Source: Ignavibacteriales bacterium
Lineage (GTDB): Bacteria; Bacteroidota; Ignavibacteria; Ignavibacteriales; Melioribacteraceae
DNA: 64,000 bases
Direction: 5' to 3'
Assembly (NCBI GenBank): GCA_020635275.1
Contig: JACKAA010000001.1
Location: 248,001 to 312,000, forward strand
Under the pieces are notes generated by a model, which made no database searches, was not told the DNA's origin, and was given only the letters and a program-made list of their open reading frames with translations. Below are positions 43,554 through 53,221 of the stretch, one piece after another; position 1 is the stretch's first letter, and each line of letters begins with the position of its first letter. Both the position numbers and the translations under genes were made by a program.

Positions 43554-44387
43554 TTAAGGTACTCTCGGAAATTTTGAAAAATCCGGTTTTCTTTTTTCGT
43601 TATAGGCTTTTTTACCTTCTTGAGCTTCTTCACTCATATAATAAAGCAGTGTTGCATTTCCTGCTAATTCCTGAATTCCGGTTTGTCCGTCAAGTTCAGC
43701 ATTAAATGCAGATTTTATTAATCTGATTGCAAGCGGGCTATGTTCTAAAATTTGTTTTGCCCAAGTAATTCCTTCTTCTTCTAATTTATCAACCGGAACA
43801 ACTTTATTTACTAATCCCATTTTTTCTGCTTCTTCGGCATTATATTGTCGACATAAATACCAAATTTCTCTAGCTTTTTTCTGACCAACAATTCTAGCTA
43901 AATAACTTGATCCAAAACCGCCGTCAAAACTTCCAACTTTTGGTCCAGTTTGACCAAAAATTGCATTATCTGCAGCAATTGTTAAATCGCACACAACATG
44001 CAATACATGACCGCCGCCAATTGCATAACCTGCAACCAAAGCTATAACCGGTTTAGAAATACTTCTAATTAATTTTTGAAGATCTAAAACATTTAGTCTT
44101 GGAACTCCATCTCCACCTACATAACCTTGATCACCGCGAATTTTTTGATCGCCGCCAGAACAAAAAGCATATTTCCCATCTTTTGCAGGTCCGTATCCAG
44201 TTAATAAAATTACACCTATTTCAGGATCTTCACGAGAATCGGAAAATGCTTCATACATTTCTAAAACTGTTTCGGGCCTAAAAGCATTTCTTTTTTCCGG
44301 TCTGTTAATTGTAATTTTGGCAATACCTTCATTTTTTTCATAAATGATATCTTTATATTCTTTTACTTTTTTCCATTCAAAATTCAT
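43554..44387 (-). CDS. menB: 1,4-Dihydroxy-2-naphthoyl-CoA synthase MenB
   Basis: About 277 residues, crotonase fold. ITINRPEKRNAFRPET, CSGGDQKIRGDQGY, YAIGGGHVLHVVCD and GSFDGGFGSSYLAR are MenB-specific. It closes the naphthoate ring from o-succinylbenzoyl-CoA. The ATG at 44387 has GAGA seven bases upstream; an in-frame TTG at 44399 would overlap the menH stop (TTGA) and add four residues but has no ribosome site, so the ATG was preferred. Confidence 0.95.
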   Translation of the reverse strand: MNFEWKKVKEYKDIIYEKNEGIAKITINRPEKRNAFRPETVLEMYEAFSDSREDPEIGVILLTGYGPAKDGKYAFCSGGDQKIRGDQGYVGGDGVPRLNVLDLQKLIRSISKPVIALVAGYAIGGGHVLHVVCDLTIAADNAIFGQTGPKVGSFDGGFGSSYLARIVGQKKAREIWYLCRQYNAEEAEKMGLVNKVVPVDKLEEEGITWAKQILEHSPLAIRLIKSAFNAELDGQTGIQELAGNATLLYYMSEEAQEGKKAYNEKRKPDFSKFPRVP

Positions 44388-44395
44388 GTATAATC

Positions 44396-45220
44396 TCAAA
44401 TATTTAATAAAAATTCGTTTATTAATTTAAGAAATTCTTCCGGTTTTTCTAAGTGAACATTGTGTCCTGCGTCATTAACAATTTTTAATTTAGAATTTGG
44501 CATTAAATAATCGGCTCTCAATAATGTTGTTTTATACTTTTCATCCAACTCGCCAGCAATCAGTAATGTTTTTATATTAATGGTTTTTGCAAATAAATAA
44601 AAATTTTGCATTCTTCCTGTGCTAAATCCTATTAAAGAATTTTTGAGTCCGGTATTATTATTTGATGCTATTTTTGATTTTATAAGATTTTCAAATTTGT
44701 CTTTTGGTAAATTTTTTAGCGAATTGAACAATGGAATAGTATACCAATATTTTATGAAATCAGATATATTTGAATTTTCAATTTGCTCAGCTAATTTTTC
44801 ATCAGATTCAATTCTTCTTTTTCTTTCTGATTCATCTTCAATTCCAAAAGAAGTGCTTTCTAAAATTAAAGCAGAAACAAATTCTGGATATTTTAAAGTA
44901 AATTCTAAAGCAAGTCTGCCGCCCATTGAATAACCAACAATTACACATTCTTGAATTTTTAGTTTTACCAATAATTCTTTTAGCAATTCAATTTGAGAAT
45001 CCGAAGTATAATTTTTAACATCAATTGGAGAAGAAGTTTTTCCATGCCCAATTAAATCAATAAAAATTGGAGTGAAATTTTCAGGCAATTTATTCTCAAC
45101 AAATTTCCAATCATTAAAATTTCCTGTAAATCCATGTAAAAATAATATTGGAGTTTTACTTTTTAGAGCTTGAGGATTACATTCAATGTTTATGGAAAGA
45201 TTGTAAATTTTTAATATCAT
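44396..45220 (-). CDS. menH: 2-Succinyl-6-hydroxy-2,4-cyclohexadiene-1-carboxylate synthase MenH-like alpha/beta hydrolase
   Basis: 274 residues. FLHGFTGNFNDW forms the oxyanion region, VGYSMGGRLAL holds the nucleophile Ser, and an Asp (LLIAGELDEKY) and His (NDAGHNVHLEKP) complete the triad. Sequence and place between menD and menB identify MenH. Its first 38 bp overlap the end of menD, a long overlap that implies tight translational coupling. Confidence 0.9.
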   Translation of the reverse strand: MILKIYNLSINIECNPQALKSKTPILFLHGFTGNFNDWKFVENKLPENFTPIFIDLIGHGKTSSPIDVKNYTSDSQIELLKELLVKLKIQECVIVGYSMGGRLALEFTLKYPEFVSALILESTSFGIEDESERKRRIESDEKLAEQIENSNISDFIKYWYTIPLFNSLKNLPKDKFENLIKSKIASNNNTGLKNSLIGFSTGRMQNFYLFAKTINIKTLLIAGELDEKYKTTLLRADYLMPNSKLKIVNDAGHNVHLEKPEEFLKLINEFLLNI

Positions 45221-46955
45221 TCGGTGAATTTAAAAATTTCTCTATTTCCGACCAATATTTTTTTCGTAGTTCAACAGATTTTTTTGCATCGGTTTTAATT
45301 TCAATTACGCAACTATTTTTACTTTTTAATTCACTATTAAGATTTTGTTGAAAACTTTGCCAAGATTTTGGGTTATAATATTTAACTCCAAACGCTTTAA
45401 CAATTTTTTGAAAATCTAAATTTTGAGAAGTGATAAAATATTCTTCAAAATTATTTTTTTCATTTGCTACGGGAAGCATATTAAAAATTCCGCCGCCATT
45501 GTTATTAAGCAGAATAATTTTTAGAGAAATGTTTATTTCGGCCAAAGTTGAAAGTGCACTAATGTTGTGATAAAAAGCCAAATCGCCAATAATTAAAAAT
45601 GTATTTTCTTTTGATTGTGCAGCAATGCCGGATGCAGTAGAAATAATTCCATCAATTCCGCTCGCACCCCGATTTGTAAATACTTTAATGCTGCTCTTTT
45701 TCTTTGAAGCAAAATAATCAAAATCTCTAATTGGTAAACTGTTGCTGATAAATAAATTTGAATTATTAGGAATTACTTTTAAAAATTCATTCGGCCAAAA
45801 TGGTTCTAAATTAATTTTGGGTTTTTGCAAAAAAGAGTTTTTGATAAATTCAGATTTTTTATCAAGCTGAATTACTTTTTTTAACCAATCAATTTTATTT
45901 TCAGGATTAAAATTTTGTGTTTTTAAAAATTGTAAAAATTGAACTGGATCGTTTTCAACTACCAGAGGTTTACTTTTGGAAGGATCTTTTAAATCCCCAA
46001 ATTTATTAATTAGGATTTTTTTCGCTTTTGTATCTTCCAAATATCTGAGAACAGATTGAGAAGCTGGGGCATTTCCAAATTGAAGAATTAGTTCAGCATC
46101 GTCTGTAAAGTTTTGCAGAAATGCCGAATGATTTACAATTATATTTTCATTTTGAGATTTTATAAATCTTAAATCACTTGTTCCATCAGTAAAAATTGGA
46201 ATATTATTTTTTATCGAAAAGTTTAAAAGTTCATTGTAAAATTCTTTTTCAAAATTATCCCAAGCACAAAAAATTGATACTTTTTGTGATCCCTTAATTT
46301 TATTAGAAACATAAATTAATTGGCTGGAAATTAAATTATGTTCAATGTTAAGGTTAGTGTTATCTTTTACAAAATCTCTAATACTGTAAATTATCTCATC
46401 GCTAAAAGTTTTTGGTTCCAGAGGTTTTTTAAAAGGGAAATTAAAATGAATTGGTCCATTATTGATTTTAATTCCAGTTGAAATTCCTTCATCAATTTTT
46501 GCACAAAAGTTTGTTAAATCATTCTTTTCTAAACTTGGAAGACCAAAATCATAAAAATATCTTATATGATTTTGAAAAATATTTTCTTGGTTAATTGTTT
46601 GATTAGCCCCAGTATTTCTCAAATACGCAGGTCTATCAGCTGAACATATAATTAATGAAATTCTTTGATTGTAAGCTTCAATAATTGCTGGATAAAGTTC
46701 GGCAACTGCAGTTCCGGAAGTAGTAACAATTACAACAGGATTTTGAATTTTCTTAGCAATGCCAAGGGCAAAAAATCCACTTGCACGTTCATCAATATGA
46801 ATATACTTTTTAAATTTTTTATTATTAGCAAAAGCTAATGTTAATGGTGTGTTCCGTGAGCCCGGAGAGATGCAAACATGCTGGACGCCAAAATTTAATA
46901 ATTTTTCAACAAATAATGTTGACCAAAAATAATTACGGTTGATATACTTTTTCAT
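45183..46955 (-). CDS. menD: MenD, SEPHCHC synthase (ThDP enzyme)
   Basis: 590 residues. CISPGSRNTPLTLAFA near the N terminus, and the C-terminal thiamine-diphosphate motif starting GDLAFYHNISAL with LLNNNGGGIFNMLP, identify MenD. It adds 2-oxoglutarate to isochorismate, the first committed step of menaquinone synthesis. Overlaps menF by 23 bp upstream and menH by 38 bp downstream. Confidence 0.95.
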   Translation of the reverse strand: MKKYINRNYFWSTLFVEKLLNFGVQHVCISPGSRNTPLTLAFANNKKFKKYIHIDERASGFFALGIAKKIQNPVVIVTTSGTAVAELYPAIIEAYNQRISLIICSADRPAYLRNTGANQTINQENIFQNHIRYFYDFGLPSLEKNDLTNFCAKIDEGISTGIKINNGPIHFNFPFKKPLEPKTFSDEIIYSIRDFVKDNTNLNIEHNLISSQLIYVSNKIKGSQKVSIFCAWDNFEKEFYNELLNFSIKNNIPIFTDGTSDLRFIKSQNENIIVNHSAFLQNFTDDAELILQFGNAPASQSVLRYLEDTKAKKILINKFGDLKDPSKSKPLVVENDPVQFLQFLKTQNFNPENKIDWLKKVIQLDKKSEFIKNSFLQKPKINLEPFWPNEFLKVIPNNSNLFISNSLPIRDFDYFASKKKSSIKVFTNRGASGIDGIISTASGIAAQSKENTFLIIGDLAFYHNISALSTLAEINISLKIILLNNNGGGIFNMLPVANEKNNFEEYFITSQNLDFQKIVKAFGVKYYNPKSWQSFQQNLNSELKSKNSCVIEIKTDAKKSVELRKKYWSEIEKFLNSPNDIKNLQSFHKH

Positions 46956-48351
46956 TAACGAAAAGTGATAAGATTGGTTTTAGTTTTATTTCTGATTCCT
47001 CATATTCAGCTTTTGCTTCAGATCCTTCAACAATGCCGCAGCCTGCATAAGCATGCAGCATATCTTCTTTAATAATTGCTGATCTTATTCCAACAGCAAA
47101 TTCTCCGCTGCCGTTAAAATTAAACCAGCCAATATTTCCAGAATACAATCCTCTGTCATGGGGTTCCATTTCTAAAATAAAATTTTTAGCAATTTTCCAC
47201 GGATCTCCGCAAATTGCCGGTGTCGGATGTAACCGCATTAAAACATCAAAAAGTTTTGTGTCTCTTTTAAGTTTTGCTCTAATTATTGTCCATAAATGCT
47301 GAATGTTAGGCAATTTTCTAATTATTGGCTCATCTTCAAAAATAATATCATCAGAAATTTTCATTAACAAATTGTGTATAAAATAAACCACAGCTCTTTG
47401 CTCAAATAAATTTTTCTCGCTGTGTAATAAAAAATTTTCCATTTCAACATCTTCAATTTTATCTTTTCCCCTGGGGGCTGAGCCAGCTAGAGCATCAACT
47501 TCTATCCAACCTTTTGAAATTCTTGCAAGTTTTTCTGGTGATGCACCAAAAAATGTTGACTTATTCCTTCTAAATGCAAATGTATAACATTTAGGATATT
47601 TTTCAGCTAAAAATGAAAGATAGTTTTCAATATTGGCTTCATTTTGAAGTTTATACCGCACTTCTCTTGAAAGCACAACTTTAGTAAGTAATCCGTTAGA
47701 AATTTTCTTAAGTGCCTTATTTACAATGTTTGCCCAACTTGTATATGAATTTGTGGCAATTGGGTATAATGAATTAATAATTCCATTTTCTGATTTTTCA
47801 GTAAATGATAAGGTTTCAAGATCTTCAAGAAGATTAGAAAATTTATTTAAATCATTTTGGTGATTTTCAGAAATAGTAGAATTATAAATTAAATGTGTTT
47901 TGTTTTTTTGATTAAAAAAAAGAAATTTTGGAATAAACCAGTCAGAATCACTAAAATCTTCCCAAATATTGCTGGTTTGATCAGGTGAAAATTTCATTCC
48001 ACCAACAACTAAAGGAATATCAGTTAAATTGTTGTCATTCCAATTTGATTTGAACGTTTTTTCTATTGAATGAATTTTATTATGTGTTTTTGTTAGTCTT
48101 TCTTCACCAAACTCATTAAAACTTAAGAGAGGACAGCAAGCTAAAAATTCCAATTTTTCATTAGTTATTTTCCAATAAAAAAAGTCATTGTTTTTAACTA
48201 AGTTTGAAGTTATTAGTTTAATAATTTCAATTGATGAAATTTCAAATGAAAAGCTGGCAACAATTAGATTTTCTTCAGATTTTGGTAAATCAATTATTGA
48301 ATTTAAAAATTTATTAAATTCTTCAGCTATAGTAGTTTTATTTAAATGCAC
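46933..48351 (-). CDS. menF: Isochorismate synthase MenF
   Basis: 472 residues of the chorismate-binding family. KVVLSREVRYKL, FGASPEKLARISKGWIEVDALAGSAPRG (quoted in part: SPEKLARI, DALAGSAPRG), LHPTPAICGDP, DRGLYSGNIGWF and AGCGIVEGSEAKAEYEE-type ending mark isochorismate synthase. First gene of the men operon. It provides isochorismate to MenD. No adjacent entB-like gene, so the flux is to quinone; the isochorismatase-family gene at 63 kb belongs to a broader hydrolase family. Confidence 0.93.
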   Translation of the reverse strand: MHLNKTTIAEEFNKFLNSIIDLPKSEENLIVASFSFEISSIEIIKLITSNLVKNNDFFYWKITNEKLEFLACCPLLSFNEFGEERLTKTHNKIHSIEKTFKSNWNDNNLTDIPLVVGGMKFSPDQTSNIWEDFSDSDWFIPKFLFFNQKNKTHLIYNSTISENHQNDLNKFSNLLEDLETLSFTEKSENGIINSLYPIATNSYTSWANIVNKALKKISNGLLTKVVLSREVRYKLQNEANIENYLSFLAEKYPKCYTFAFRRNKSTFFGASPEKLARISKGWIEVDALAGSAPRGKDKIEDVEMENFLLHSEKNLFEQRAVVYFIHNLLMKISDDIIFEDEPIIRKLPNIQHLWTIIRAKLKRDTKLFDVLMRLHPTPAICGDPWKIAKNFILEMEPHDRGLYSGNIGWFNFNGSGEFAVGIRSAIIKEDMLHAYAGCGIVEGSEAKAEYEESEIKLKPILSLFVNEKVYQP

Positions 48352-48432
48352 AAAAGTATTTAAGAAAATTTATGTTTTAAAGTTTGTAATATAATTTTAA
48401 TTTTATGAGCATTCAACATATAATTAGATAAA

Positions 48433-49113
48433 ATGAAAGTACAATATATTGAAAATAACGGCAATAATATTAAGTGTGAATATCAAAAGCGTAAAAATTC
48501 AAAAAAAATTAGCGTTAGAGTTGAAAATTCTGGGATTGTAAAAATATCTCTTCCATATTTTACACCATATTTTGAAGCTAAATATTTTGTAAACAGTAAT
48601 ATTGATTGGATTAAAGAAAAATTAAAAAAAATAGATCAACAAAAAAATGATTTTTATTACTTAGGGAATAAAATTGACATTTTTGTGCAAAATAATGCTA
48701 ATATTAAAAATTTTAATTATATTTTGTCTAACAATAATTTAATAATTGAAACAAATAAAAATTCTACTGAATTAGAAGATTTATATATTAAATGGTTAAG
48801 ATTAAAAGCAAAGGAGTATATTCCGAAAAAAGCTGAAGAGTTTGCTCAAAAACATAATTTTAAGTTTAATTCGATAAAAATAAAAAATTTAACTTCCAGA
48901 TGGGGAAGTTGTTCAATTAAAAAAAACTTGTCTTTTAATTTGAAATTGATGTATTTTAACTATAAAGTTATAGATTATGTGATAATTCATGAATTATGTC
49001 ATTTGCAAGAGATGAATCATTCACATAAATTTTGGAATTTAGTAGGTGAAATAATGCCTGATTATAAATTACAGAAAAAACAATTAAGTACTTTTCCCAC
49101 TCATAAAACCTAG
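48433..49113 (+). CDS. YgjP-like zinc metallopeptidase (DUF45)
   Basis: 226 residues. The C-terminal half carries IIHELCHLQEMNHSHKFW with the HExxH zinc site and downstream His; TSRWGSCSIKKNLSFN precedes it as in YgjP/DUF45 proteins. The N-terminal half shows the usual beta-rich segment (KKISVRVENSGIVKISLP). Physiological substrate unknown. Divergent from menF and 9 bp before the MarR gene. Confidence 0.88.
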   Translation: MKVQYIENNGNNIKCEYQKRKNSKKISVRVENSGIVKISLPYFTPYFEAKYFVNSNIDWIKEKLKKIDQQKNDFYYLGNKIDIFVQNNANIKNFNYILSNNNLIIETNKNSTELEDLYIKWLRLKAKEYIPKKAEEFAQKHNFKFNSIKIKNLTSRWGSCSIKKNLSFNLKLMYFNYKVIDYVIIHELCHLQEMNHSHKFWNLVGEIMPDYKLQKKQLSTFPTHKT

Positions 49114-49122
49114 GGGGGTCCC

Positions 49123-49551
49123 GTGGCAAAACAAAAAAAAGAAGAGCAAGTACTTGACTTATACAACTTAGTAGCTAAGGCTCACGATAAGTTGAAAAAA
49201 GTACATGCAAAACATCTAGGAACTGAAAAACTAACAACTCCGCAATTTGGAGTTTTAGATGTTCTTATGAGGAAAGGCTCTATTCCATTAAAGAAAATCA
49301 GTGATGAATTAATGGTTACTGGAGCAAACATAACATGTGTAATGGATAATCTGGAAAAAGAAGATCTCGTAAGAAGAGTTCATTCTAAATCAGACAGAAG
49401 GGTTATCAATGCTGAATTAACACCGAAAGGTAAACAAAAGCTTGATAAAATCTATCCAGAGCATGTTAGAGGCTTAAACGAATTTTCAAAGAAAATTTCT
49501 GATGCAGAGATGAAACAATTAGCAACTCTGCTGGAAAAACTTTCCGCTTAA
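49123..49551 (+). CDS. MarR-family transcriptional regulator
   Basis: 142 residues. A winged helix lies in residues about 35-105 (TPQFGVLDVLMRKGSIPLKKISDELMVTGANIT, in parts; VRRVHSKSDRRVINAELTPKG is the wing). Start is GTG following a GGGGG ribosome site. It probably represses or activates genes in response to a small ligand; no obvious target next to it. Its stop codon shares TTAA with that of the convergent prmA gene. Confidence 0.9.
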   Translation: MAKQKKEEQVLDLYNLVAKAHDKLKKVHAKHLGTEKLTTPQFGVLDVLMRKGSIPLKKISDELMVTGANITCVMDNLEKEDLVRRVHSKSDRRVINAELTPKGKQKLDKIYPEHVRGLNEFSKKISDAEMKQLATLLEKLSA

Positions 49552-50393
49552 GCTTTATTTAATATAATTCCAATCCACTCATCTTGTTGGCGATGGAATA
49601 AGGCAGTTAATCCAATTTGGGCGAACTGCCTTTTTATTTCTTCTAAATCTGTGTGTAATATTCCGGATAAAATTAATAAACCAGAAGAATTTAGTTTATT
49701 ATACAATTCTTGTTTTATTTCAATTAAAATGTGTGTATTTATATTTGCTAAAATTAGATCAAAATCAGATTCATTAACATCATTAATAGTTCCAAGCAAA
49801 ACCTCAACATTATTTACTGAGTTTTTCTCTACATTTTCTTTTCCGTTTATGTAACACCATTCATCATTATCAACAGCTATAACTTTACTTGCACCTAGTT
49901 TTGAAGCAGTAATTCCTAAAACAGCAGTACCGCTTCCAACATCAAGTACTGTATTACCAATTTTAATATTTTCTTCTAATAATTGGAGCATTAATTTTGT
50001 TGTTTGATGTTCTCCAGTTCCGAATGACATTTTGGGATCAATCAATACTTCAATTTGATTCTCTTTTGATTTGTAGGATTTAAAAGTAGGTCTAATAATA
50101 ATTTTGTCTGAAACTTCAATTACATTGATATTCTTTTCATATTCTTCATTCCAATTCTTACTTTCTAAAGTTTTTTCTGTTATTAAGTAAGAATCAATTA
50201 GTTTCTCAACAACTAAACTTTTTAATTTTTCTTTTATTATATCTTGAGTAATATCTGAATCTTCGTAAACGAAAATAGTCAGAAAGTTATCAAATTCATT
50301 TAGACCTAAAATTTCCAATTCCCACAAAATTCCGCTTAATAAATCAACATTAAATGGTTCTGATGAAATTGTATATTCTTTATAATTTTTCAT
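49548..50393 (-). CDS. prmA: Ribosomal protein L11 methyltransferase PrmA
   Basis: 281 residues. The SAM-binding segment VLDVGSGTAVLGITASKLGA and post-motifs DPKMSFGTGEHQTTKLM and LILANINTHIL are characteristic of PrmA, which trimethylates L11. An N-terminal substrate-recognition domain of the usual size precedes them. Six bp after the PBP4-type gene. Confidence 0.94.
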   Translation of the reverse strand: MKNYKEYTISSEPFNVDLLSGILWELEILGLNEFDNFLTIFVYEDSDITQDIIKEKLKSLVVEKLIDSYLITEKTLESKNWNEEYEKNINVIEVSDKIIIRPTFKSYKSKENQIEVLIDPKMSFGTGEHQTTKLMLQLLEENIKIGNTVLDVGSGTAVLGITASKLGASKVIAVDNDEWCYINGKENVEKNSVNNVEVLLGTINDVNESDFDLILANINTHILIEIKQELYNKLNSSGLLILSGILHTDLEEIKRQFAQIGLTALFHRQQDEWIGIILNKA

Positions 50394-50399
50394 AATTTT

Positions 50400-51830
50400 T
50401 TAGTTTCTAATTTTCATATCAGATAAAAACTTACAGATTCTATCCTGATAATTTCTTGCAACTCTGGCACTTCCCTTAAAATTTTGGAAAAATATCGAAA
50501 AAGCAATATCATGATTATTTGCACTTTTAAGATAACCTGATAAAGTACTAACTCCACTTAAAGTTCCGGTTTTTGCTCTAACATTTCTATATGCTTTAGA
50601 TTTTTTCATTCTGTTTTCAAGCGTTCCATCAATACCGGCAATTGGAAATGAATTTTTCAGCATTTCATAATTCTGAGGAGATTTAAAAAACATATATTTT
50701 AGTACTTCAACCAATAATTCTGAAGAAACCAGGTTATAATGCGAAATACCGGAACCATCAACCATTTTATAATTTTTATAATTCAGATTAGTTTTTCTAA
50801 TTAAACTATCAATCATATCAATTCCGTTTTCAGCTGATGCTGGTTTGCCAAAATTTTTTAATGCTAAAGCTCGTAAAGTCATTTCCGCACTTAAATTGTC
50901 GCTTTCCTTATTAAGATTATCGATGATATCTGCATACTTCCTTTTTTTCTCATAAATAATTTTTGAATATTCAGGTAAAGTAAGAGTGTCTAATCTTCCC
51001 AAAAACTTTACAGAGTTTGCTTCTAATTTTTCTTTTAGTAAAAACAAAAAATAATATTCCGGATTAACAATATTAATTTTGACTGTATCAGGTCTTGATC
51101 TATAGGAAAGATCACCTTTTATAAAAATTTCATTTCCCCTATGAAGCCAATCTCGTGTAATTTCAAAATCGGAAGTATCTTCTTTTGTCGTTATTGCTGT
51201 GTTTGTAATATCAAAAAAATCAGTTTGAGGAATTAAATTAAAATGAACCGGTTTTCCAATTAAGCCAGCTTCATAAGCAATTTCAATACATGCATCATTT
51301 ATAATTAACGGCGTCATATAAGGAAAGTCAGATGAAGGATCATCATCCCACATCCATCCGTTTCCCCAAAACAATGAGTCCATATTAGAAATATCTCCGT
51401 AGACATTTCCTCTGATCTCATTAATTCCAAATTCTTTTAATGCAAAAACCAAAGTATCTAAATCTTTGGAAGTGAAATCGGGATCGAAGCCACCTGAAAT
51501 AAAAATATCTCCATAGCAGACAGAGTCCATTATTATTCCGGTATGATGAACCGATGTATTAAAAGTATAATCTGCTCCAAGATATTCTAATCCTGCCGCA
51601 CTCGTTAATACCTTCATGTTTGAAGCTGGATGTAACAATAATTTCTGATTTTTTTCGTAAAGATTTTTATTGTCGGTTAAATCAAATATACTTACTGAAA
51701 ATGAAGTAGATTCAAAGTATTCATCTTCAAGAATTTTGTTTATTTCATTAACTATTTCAGAATTGTAATCCTGTGCGTAAAGTGATATTTGAAATAATAA
51801 AATCGAGATTACAAAAAAATAATTTTTCAT
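50400..51830 (-). CDS. dacB: D-alanyl-D-alanine carboxypeptidase/endopeptidase (PBP4 type)
   Basis: 476 residues with a signal peptide (about 1-20). The S13 peptidase motifs are present: catalytic S70-N-M-K73 in HPASNMKVLTSAA, DGSGISHYN and AKTGTLSG. Between them lies the large insert typical of PBP4 (about 95-270). It trims or cleaves peptidoglycan cross-links in the periplasm. Starts at a TAATG junction with the upstream TatD-radical SAM gene. Confidence 0.93.
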   Translation of the reverse strand: MKNYFFVISILLFQISLYAQDYNSEIVNEINKILEDEYFESTSFSVSIFDLTDNKNLYEKNQKLLLHPASNMKVLTSAAGLEYLGADYTFNTSVHHTGIIMDSVCYGDIFISGGFDPDFTSKDLDTLVFALKEFGINEIRGNVYGDISNMDSLFWGNGWMWDDDPSSDFPYMTPLIINDACIEIAYEAGLIGKPVHFNLIPQTDFFDITNTAITTKEDTSDFEITRDWLHRGNEIFIKGDLSYRSRPDTVKINIVNPEYYFLFLLKEKLEANSVKFLGRLDTLTLPEYSKIIYEKKRKYADIIDNLNKESDNLSAEMTLRALALKNFGKPASAENGIDMIDSLIRKTNLNYKNYKMVDGSGISHYNLVSSELLVEVLKYMFFKSPQNYEMLKNSFPIAGIDGTLENRMKKSKAYRNVRAKTGTLSGVSTLSGYLKSANNHDIAFSIFFQNFKGSARVARNYQDRICKFLSDMKIRN

Positions 51831-53188
51831 TAAAAATAAGCTCTCTCTCTAAATTCAGTTCCTAATTCGTTTATTACAAAATCTTTAGCTTTTTTACTAT
51901 CAACTTCATCTAAGCCGACAATAGACATTACGACTTTTGAATATTTGTTTGCCTTCTTAGCAAAATCAATCATTTCTGCATGCAACTCCGGTGAAACTTT
52001 CATTAATTCAGCATATTGATTTGGATCGGTTGAATTCAAACTTATTGAAACAACATCAATCAATCCGTCTAACTCAGGTGTAATATCTTTTTTATTGATA
52101 TGATTTCCATGTCCATCTGTATTTAATCTAGTTTTTCCACCATTTTCTTTAACATATCTTGAAATTTCTTTAACAACATCCCACCTTATTGTAGGTTCAC
52201 CGTATCCGCAAAATACAATTTCCTTATATTTTTTTGGATCACCAATTTGTTTAATGTAAACTTCAGCTTCAGGCTCTTCCGATTTTTTCATTTTAAGATT
52301 ATAGCCATGAATAACTGCTTCGCCTTTTCTATCGCAAAAAATACAATCAGCATTACATCTATTAGTTACGTTTATATATAAAGAATCACCAATTTTGTAA
52401 ACAAATTTAAGCTCTCCTTTTTCACCAATTCCAAACAATTTGTAAACATTATAATTTGTAATTCTTTGAACATCTTCCAAACTAAGATTATGTATTTCAG
52501 CAATTTTTTCAGCATTATGAAGCACGTAACTTGGTTCATTTCTTTGACCTCTATAAGGTACCGGAGTCATAAACGGTGAATCAGTTTCCAACAGCATTTT
52601 ATCTATGCCAACACCTTTTAAAATTTCTCTTATACTTTCAGTTTTTTTGAAAGTAATGTTTCCGGTAAACGAAATATAATGTCCCATATCAGTTAATTCT
52701 TTGGCATCTTTTATACTTCCGGCAAAACAGTGAAATTGTGCCCGTAAATTTGTATTGCTATATTCGCGAATAACATTCATAATGTCATCATTAGATTCTC
52801 TATTATGAACAATAATTGGCAAATCAACTTTTATAGCTAAATCAATTTGTGCCCTTAAAGCTTTCTGCTGAATATCTTTTGGCGAAAAATCATAATAATA
52901 ATCTAAACCAATTTCACCAATTGCAACTACTTTCGGGTGTTTTGAAAACTCTTCAAGTGTATCAATAAATGAATCTTTCCATTCAGTTGTATCATGCGGA
53001 TGAACTCCAACTGCAGCATATACTTGAGGATATTCTTCTGCAAGTTCAATTGCTTTTTTAGATGTAGGCAAATCTGTACCCGGAACAATAATATATTTTA
53101 CTCCGGCATTTTTTGCCCGTTCAATTACTTGTTCAACTTCTCCATTAAAATTTGGATAAAATAAATGTGCATGTGTATCAATGAACAT
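51830..53188 (-). CDS. TatD-family DNase fused to a radical SAM domain
   Basis: 452 residues. Residues 1-258 are a TatD-type metal-dependent deoxyribonuclease with H6, H8 (DTHAHLF), E92 (GEIGLDYYYD), H128, H153 and D203 (ETDSPFMTP). Residues about 265-450 form a radical SAM domain with the cluster motif C278-x3-C282-x2-C285 (NRCNADCIFC) and FCGYGEPTIRW. A radical SAM family associated with TatD as a neighbouring gene is known; here both are one polypeptide with no stop or frameshift between them. The role of the radical SAM part is unknown. Coupled to dacB. Confidence 0.9.
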   Translation of the reverse strand: MFIDTHAHLFYPNFNGEVEQVIERAKNAGVKYIIVPGTDLPTSKKAIELAEEYPQVYAAVGVHPHDTTEWKDSFIDTLEEFSKHPKVVAIGEIGLDYYYDFSPKDIQQKALRAQIDLAIKVDLPIIVHNRESNDDIMNVIREYSNTNLRAQFHCFAGSIKDAKELTDMGHYISFTGNITFKKTESIREILKGVGIDKMLLETDSPFMTPVPYRGQRNEPSYVLHNAEKIAEIHNLSLEDVQRITNYNVYKLFGIGEKGELKFVYKIGDSLYINVTNRCNADCIFCDRKGEAVIHGYNLKMKKSEEPEAEVYIKQIGDPKKYKEIVFCGYGEPTIRWDVVKEISRYVKENGGKTRLNTDGHGNHINKKDITPELDGLIDVVSISLNSTDPNQYAELMKVSPELHAEMIDFAKKANKYSKVVMSIVGLDEVDSKKAKDFVINELGTEFRERAYF

Positions 53189-53221
53189 AAGAACTTACTC
53201 CATTTCTCTTTAGAATATTAT

